Shown piece by piece: positions 58,611-64,000 of a DNA stretch of 64,000 nucleotides (the stretch's first letter is position 1; each line of letters opens with the position of its first letter). This DNA comes from Pocillopora verrucosa (lineage: Eukaryota; Cnidaria; Anthozoa; Scleractinia; Pocilloporidae). The DNA lies in assembly GCF_036669915.1 (NCBI RefSeq), contig NC_089314.1, positions 24,249,799 to 24,313,798 of the forward strand. The letters run 5' to 3'. The translations under genes and the position numbers were made by a program. The notes beneath the pieces were generated by a model. That model was not told the DNA's origin and ran no database searches. It saw only the letters and a program-made list of their open reading frames with translations.

Positions 58611-59091
58611 ATCATAAAAATCAGTATTGTTGAGCTGTCCGATAACAAACTGTCTGATGACAACTTGGTAAGTGAATAAGTGGAAAATATAGGTTTTTTA
58701 AACCAATCACAATCGAGGAAATTGTAATTTTGTGATTGAAAGTGTGATTCCTTTATCACTTTCTAACGTTTATATCGTCGTTAGTATAACTGTTTGAGAA
58801 GATGTAATTTAATGTAAAGGGTATCTAATTAGCTCTCTATTATGCCCTTCTCTATTTTCTCTCTCTCGGTTACAATTATCCAAAAGGTTGTAATTGTTGA
58901 AATGGAACAAGTAACAAAAAACGAAAAAAAGGTAAAGTGACAGAAAAAACACCTAAATACGAAGAAAGAAAGTCTTAGGGAACTAATGGTAGACTGCTTG
59001 TACCTTTGTCATATCTTTAAAGGCCACTTTCTTTCAGAAATTGTGAGACGTTGACACTGAACGGCGTCCCCCACCAAACTTCATCATTGTT

Positions 59092-61366
59092 ATGGGCAAT
59101 TCTCGAAGATATAAACTCCTCCTCCTACTTGCTGTTCTGCTAATAGGAGTACCCATACTGTATATAAACCTGAATCCTTCGGTAAAAGAACCTGTCATGC
59201 CGGATCAACCGGATCTCATTCCTTTCCGTGTCAATATCCGAGAGATTCAAGGTGAACTAGTCTGGTCAATTCCTAAAGTCACGGTTGGGCTTCCAATAAG
59301 TCAAATCCAAGACCTCAGGGAAGAGAAGCCTAGTGTTCTCCTTGTGATAATTGTGTCGTCAGCGCCTTTGCGCTGGGAACGAAGGAAGGCCATACGACAG
59401 ACTTGGTGGAAACACTGCAATGTGAAAGAGGTTAGTTCTGTTTCTCATGGTTCGGGTCAGGTAAATTATGCCAGCATAAATTTTAGTTTAATGCAATAGT
59501 CAGGGTTCCGAGCCTAATGCTAGCATATTGACTAAACTTCTTAAAAATTCACTTGATGTTACAGTTCAACATGAGATCATGAATTCTGTAGACTGGATTC
59601 TGTAAACAGTGAGGCTGTTTTTCTAGTTCGCTCTTTTGGAATTCGATTCACAAAAAGAATTCTTACCCTGCTGGTGGTTGGTATGAGGGTACGAGAGGGG
59701 GTGGGAGGAGGGGAGATTTTGGGGCTCTTAAAAGCCATCATATTGAATTATCAATGAGCATGATGAAAAATTTTGAGTATTATTTTCGCGTGATAACATG
59801 TATTCAAGGGTGAAGCCCAAAAGCACAATGCTGAAATTCCCGAGCATAATTAATCTAACCTGATGGTTACGTTATTGACGTGCATTAGCTTCCAAAAAAA
59901 TTGTTCATAATTCTTCAGGTTACGATATGTTTCAGCAATCTTTGTTCATTGGATAGCACTATAGCCTTATAATGAGTAAGTATCTTAGACTCGCTCTCGA
60001 GCGCAATTGTTCAAGTTATGTGCCTGGTCAGTTGTCAGTCCACAAAATTATCATATCCACAATGCCTTTCTTTAAACTAAGTGCAGCATTGAACTCCGCG
60101 ACGAAGATCAGAATTTTATTTCATTTTCGTAGTTTTGTAGCCAATTTTTTGTTCTTCTTACTTTTTCTTAAGCTTTTACACATCTTCACAACTTTGAATT
60201 TTTGTGGTGGACTCGATCTTCGAAATACATCCTTCCTCCACCAAGTATTAGAAAGTTAATTGCAGACTACCAGGCTCGACGGTGCAATTTAAAATCCAAT
60301 GCACCATATCATGTAAAAATAATGGGACAAAGAAGGAAAATCAGGGTTTCGACCAGGATATATCGATTTGACTTAACTTAATTTAGCTTGGGGTGGGAAA
60401 CATAGTGGTTTCTTTTAGAATGAAGAACTTCTCGCCGAATACAGTTAAAAATTAACTTTCATACAGACATCTTGAAAGATATATTTCCATTTGACACTCT
60501 AGCGACATTTTATAAATAACTGAAGTGAAATTGACATATCTCAAGGCTTGGACCTACAGCCTCCTTCTATGTCCCATCATTTTCTCTCGGCCATACAGTA
60601 CTAAAGATTATAACTGCCCGTGTAGGTAGCTTGCCACTTTTTCACAGACGGACTAGTCGTGAACAAGACGATCCAGGAAAATCTCTTGAACGAAACATCC
60701 CGTTATGGAGATATTGAGTTCCAACCGCTTCTGGGCGGGATAGAGTTTGGAATGCGCTTCTTGTATCACGCCAAATGGGCCGCAGCTAATTACAACTTTC
60801 AATATTTTCTTCGCACGGACGATGACTACTTTGTGTGTCTTAAGAAGCTTTTGAATGAGTTACCTTGGCGCCCTAAGCAGAATCTCTGTTGGGGAAATTT
60901 TCACTGTGAAGTACAAATGACATGGATTGACGAGTCATGGATGCTGTTTTCACGTGACATTATTGACAAATTCTTGAACCAAGATGCGCGTACCATGTTG
61001 TGTCATCCGCACGCTGGCCAGCAGATCGGCATTTGGCTCAACAATATATCAGGTCGTTTATTTTTTCATGACGTTCGTCTGAATCACGTGAGGGCTTTTG
61101 ATTGGCAGGCGAGAAACGTGTGTGTAACGTACATGGGAGTTCATCGAGCGTTTGCGTCGCGCATGCTACAACTGGCCAAGACGAGTGAGGACGGCGCGAA
61201 AACTGTGCCCCCCATCTCTAAGTTTTCTTCTTATTGTGAATACGACACGTTTGACCATAGGAGGCTACACGACCCTTATTTCTATGAACCAAAGCCTTGT
61301 GTTGAGAACTCGATATGGGTGAAAAGTCACCGAATGTGGCTTGGAGAAGAAGGAAGGATTAATTAA
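59092..61366 (+). CDS. GT31 beta-1,3-galactosyltransferase-like protein
   Basis: Two exons, 59092-59430 and 60626-61366, joined in phase 0 (GAAAGAG|GTTAG ... TGTAG|GTAGCT); 359 aa. Type II Golgi topology: short basic N-terminus (MGNSRRYK), membrane anchor at residues 8-26 (LLLLLAVLLIGVPILYINL), stem, then the catalytic domain. Family motifs: RRKAIRQTWW (97-106), HFFTDG, and the metal/nucleotide-sugar DxD motif in FLRTDDDYF (178-180). Downstream are LCWGNFHC, 'DESWMLFSRDIID', HPHAGQQIGIWLNN and VCVTYMGVHR. N-glycosylation sequons NKT and NET lie early in exon 2. Predicted to transfer galactose or a related hexose in beta-1,3 linkage to glycoprotein or glycolipid acceptors in the Golgi. The classical EDV-G motif of vertebrate B3GALTs is replaced by the HPHAGQQIGIWL block, so acceptor and even donor are uncertain. 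Ends TAA at 61364-61366. Confidence 0.88.
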
Positions 61367-61522
61367 TAGTTTAGTAATCATGGACAGAACACTGTGACCC
61401 TAGAAAAACACAGCGGTCTAACGTTTGCGAAATGACTTGGTGCTTTGATTTTCAAGGTTTCAGAACCAAGTTGTCTCTTACAAGTTGCAAAAAAAGTACA
61501 AACAAGTAAGTCATGGTGTTTT

Positions 61523-61733
61523 AACCCTTTAACTCCCAAGATCTCATTAGTAATTCTCTTTACTGTCTGACATACAGTTCTTACGATGTCAATTTGGTGA
61601 ATTTGGTATTGGATCAACTAATTATTCCCAAATTGATATTTTACTTCATTCTCATCACTTCTATGCTTGATATCGTATAGATATTGTAAGGAGAAATTCT
61701 CTCTTGGTCACTCATGGGAAGTAAAGGGTTAAA
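61523..61733. repeat. MITE-like repeat, family A
   Basis: 'CCCTTTAACTCCCAAGATCT' at the left, 'CACTCATGGGAAGTAAAGGG' at the right, internal 'TTGGTATTGGATCAACTAAT' and 'GAGAAATTCTCTCTTGGTCA', as at 10781 and 11888. About 150 bp after the GT31 stop. A short fragment of the same family is at 58256-58298. Confidence 0.75.
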
Positions 61734-62118
61734 AGTGTATGATCCTTTTCGGTAAAGGTCAAAACAGAATGATAAATCAACAGTATACCCGTTCTTGAAA
61801 AAGGCTAGTGTTTAAAAATTCTTGAGTTTTCTTTTTCAGCTACTTTTGTTTCCTTTTACATTTTAATTTTCCTCCGCTCATTTTTTCAAGACAGCGATTG
61901 CTTGTTATGATTTCTTTTGACATTTTGCGCAGGACATTGGCGCGCGGCTGAGCAGAACTAATCATGCATGTCAAATACCACCGTACAAAATGTAGATTTG
62001 GACACACAAGTCATTTTATTGGTTACCGATCTGTTATCTGCAGAACAATGAAATTAATTACGAGATCAGACTTTACATTATTCTCGCACTCTACTTTGAA
62101 ATTGTTGTGAATCTTAGC

Positions 62119-62411
62119 ATCAGGGCCGTAGCTAGCATGAGGCAAGACGGGGCAATTGCCTCGTCTTGATTTTAGCCTTTTTTTTTTTTTTGAAGAAACG
62201 TTTAATTGAGAAAATAATCCCTGGAAAAAATTGGATTGGTTAAGATAAAACCAGCTAATATAAGTTGGATATATTGAGGGAAAGTTTCTGAGCCTCTAGA
62301 TTTCAAAATTTTATGGGGGGGGGGGGCATGCCCCAAGACTCCCCTAGCAGTTGGCGTCTTCGGCGCTCGAAACTTGCCTCGTCTTGTTCTGAAGTCTGGC
62401 TACGGACCTGA
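62119..62411. mobile_element. MITE-like element with CAGGGCCGTAGCTAGC ends
   Basis: 'ATCAGGGCCGTAGCTAGCAT' at the left is mirrored by TCTGGCTACGGACCTGAGC at the right. Inside, TTGCCTCGTCTTG occurs near both ends and a G12 run sits at about 62317. About 290 bp, non-coding. Confidence 0.65.
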
Positions 62412-63571
62412 GCATTCAATCCCATTAAAATATTTAAGAATTAATTCAAATAAGATTTTTTGATACCAGGCCGAAAAATTTGTTTTGTCCTTCAGATTTC
62501 TCTAGATTGTTACGAAGATCAAATGAAAATAATAACAATGATAAATAATATAGAGCTGTGAACTTAATATCTACTCCTATTCTATGTTTCACCAGCGGGA
62601 ACCCTTTGTGGACAAAATAAATGGGTTTAAAACGTTTAGCGATGACTTTAGAGAGTAGGTCTTAAAGGCTCGTGGTCTAGTTTTGTTATGATTAGGAATT
62701 GTCTAAAGTGGATGGACGGTAAAACTGAAACAAAAGCAATTGCATCAGACACGAGAAATAGTTGGTGGCGTGGTACAGTCGCCCAGCTGAGGGAAGTTCT
62801 GAAAAACTTGAGCTATTGTCGGTAGCTCGATAGAAGTGACTGACGTTTCGACAACCTGAGCAGAAGTCAGCATCACAATCAATGCAAGCAAAGATTTGTT
62901 TGTCAATCCACGTTTAAAGTAGCTACGAATGCACCTATTGGTTACTTGGGATGTGTTGTTGTTGGCAGTAAGGTTCAAACAGCGTAAGTCCTGATAAGGG
63001 GAAATGGCGCGCACGGCATGCAGGGAGGTGGAGAGAAGGGGAGTCAGGGTTTCTCTTTCATTTGGTTAAATGGTTATTAGCCGCCAAAAAGGGCAAGATA
63101 TTCGGAGTCTACAGGGTAAAAAATTGCACGAAAATTTTATTATGACACAACCAAAATCGTTTTGAAACCCCCCCCCCCCCCCCCCCCGATGAATAATGAC
63201 CAGTCCAAGTCCCTGGTCAGATGTTTACACTTAACACTTCAAATCGCATTCCTATTAGAATTTTTATGGCATAACATGTTAAGTGAAACTCTGCGGCTTA
63301 AAATTCAAAATTAAATCGAGCAAATAAAATTACATCTCTACTGGATTATATGAGGTCTGTCACCATGGTATTCCATTCAGTTGAACTTTTTGTTAAATAT
63401 GCACCTTAGTTAATGATCGATAAATAGATAACATTGTTTACGCACGGTAAAATCCCTCAGCTTAATCTAAGAGTATAAAATATATAATTCTGCCTAACAC
63501 TGTTGTTCGCTTTGGAAATAAAGTTTGTTTTGAAAATTGAAAGTAATGCTTGGGGAATTAAACGGATTCTT
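62412..63571. other. Intergenic with repeat debris and a poly-C run
   Basis: 'AGTGACTGACGTTTCGACAA' near 62835 followed by CCTGAGCAGAAGTCAGCATC resembles the GACGTTTCG-type repeat tail at 16250. A run of about 19 C lies at 63169-63187. No gene recognised; the minus-strand frame at 62745-63014 overlaps the repeat. Confidence 0.45.
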
Positions 63572-63778
63572 TATTATAAAACAAATGGAGAGGCCTTGAC
63601 TGTGCTCTGTTCAGTTATAAAGCACGCAGGAAGCGGCTAGAGCACTCAAGAAGTGGGGAGAAACACGAGACGTAGTCGAGTGTTTCTCCCTACACTTCTT
63701 TCGTGCTCTAGCCGCCTCCTGCGTGCTTTATAACAGAACAGAGCACAGTCAAGGCTCCTCTATTTGTTAAATACAGTA
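63572..63778. mobile_element. Foldback (palindromic) element 2
   Basis: Arms of about 90 bp: GAGAGGCCTTGACTGTGCTC, 'AGTTATAAAGCACGCAGGAA', GCGGCTAGAGCACTC and GGGGAGAAACACGAG on the left, mirrored on the right down to AAGGCTCCTC. The centre is ACGTAG. The innermost part (GGGAGAAACACGAG / TCGAGTGTTTCTCCC) is the same layout as the core of foldback element 1 (GGGAGAACACGAG / TCGAGTGTTCTCCC). Non-coding. Confidence 0.85.
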
Positions 63779-64000
63779 TTATAAAAATAAAAACCTATCA
63801 TATCAGTAAAGCTACTTTTCTAGGATGTCCCGTCTCATTCAAAAGCTCTAATGACGCACTTTTAAATTCGCCTAAAGATACTTTGTAGGAAAAACTTATC
63901 TTCAGAACCAATTTTTTCTCAGAATTCCTCCGTCGGTTCGATATAATATCATTCGAGATACAGCTCGAGATTGTAGAATGAACATCCCTCTTTTCCAAAA

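Overview
The window is animal nuclear DNA: AT-rich, genes split into many short exons with GT-AG introns, tRNA-derived SINE fragments, foldback elements and dispersed MITE-like repeats. The gene content (BRD7, SCCPDH, a P4HTM-like hydroxylase, CTHRC1-like collagens, a GT31 glycosyltransferase) and repeats of a kind I associate with anthozoans suggest a cnidarian, most likely a stony coral or close relative. The species assignment is inference. All gene models were spliced by eye from conserved protein blocks, splice dinucleotides and reading phase.

Layout. 1-650: decayed Penelope-like reverse transcriptase. 801-9517 (minus): BRD7-type bromodomain gene, about 20 exons including several microexons. 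Only 169 bp separate its ATG from that of the divergent SCCPDH gene (9687-17961, plus, 12 exons), so the two probably share a bidirectional promoter. SCCPDH introns are full of MITE copies and hold one foldback element. 18854-22069 (minus): P4HTM-like 2-oxoglutarate prolyl 4-hydroxylase.

22979-48702 (all minus): a cluster of genes for small secreted proteins with a signal peptide, a short collagen stretch and a CTHRC1-type C-terminal domain. Three copies are intact (29.7-30.9, 36.8-38.0 and 47.5-48.7 kb, 225-226 aa, identical three-exon layout). One divergent copy has an in-frame stop (23.0-23.9 kb), one is a decayed pseudogene (44.4-45.1 kb), and three are truncated last-exon relics (28.3, 36.2 and 46.1 kb). 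The copies sit in multi-kilobase segmental duplication units: about 27.7-36.1, 36.2-40.9 and 45.2-51.3 kb. Unit 1 carries a four-copy tandem array of a roughly 670-bp repeat upstream of its gene. Between units lie a DIRS-like retrotransposon fragment (41.2-42.5 kb) and a foldback/SINE insertion with an 11-bp target duplication (45.6-45.8 kb). An orphan exon of RFC1 lies at 26.2 kb.

51.3-59 kb is gene-poor, with a near-identical 1,246-bp tandem duplication (54.0-56.5 kb). 59092-61366 (plus) is a two-exon GT31 galactosyltransferase-like gene. The right end holds MITEs and a second foldback element (63.57-63.78 kb).

Functionally the region mixes housekeeping genes (chromatin reader, oxidoreductase) with genes of the secretory and extracellular-matrix pathway (prolyl hydroxylase, collagen-like secreted proteins, Golgi glycosyltransferase). 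The collagen-like cluster is the dynamic, lineage-specific part.
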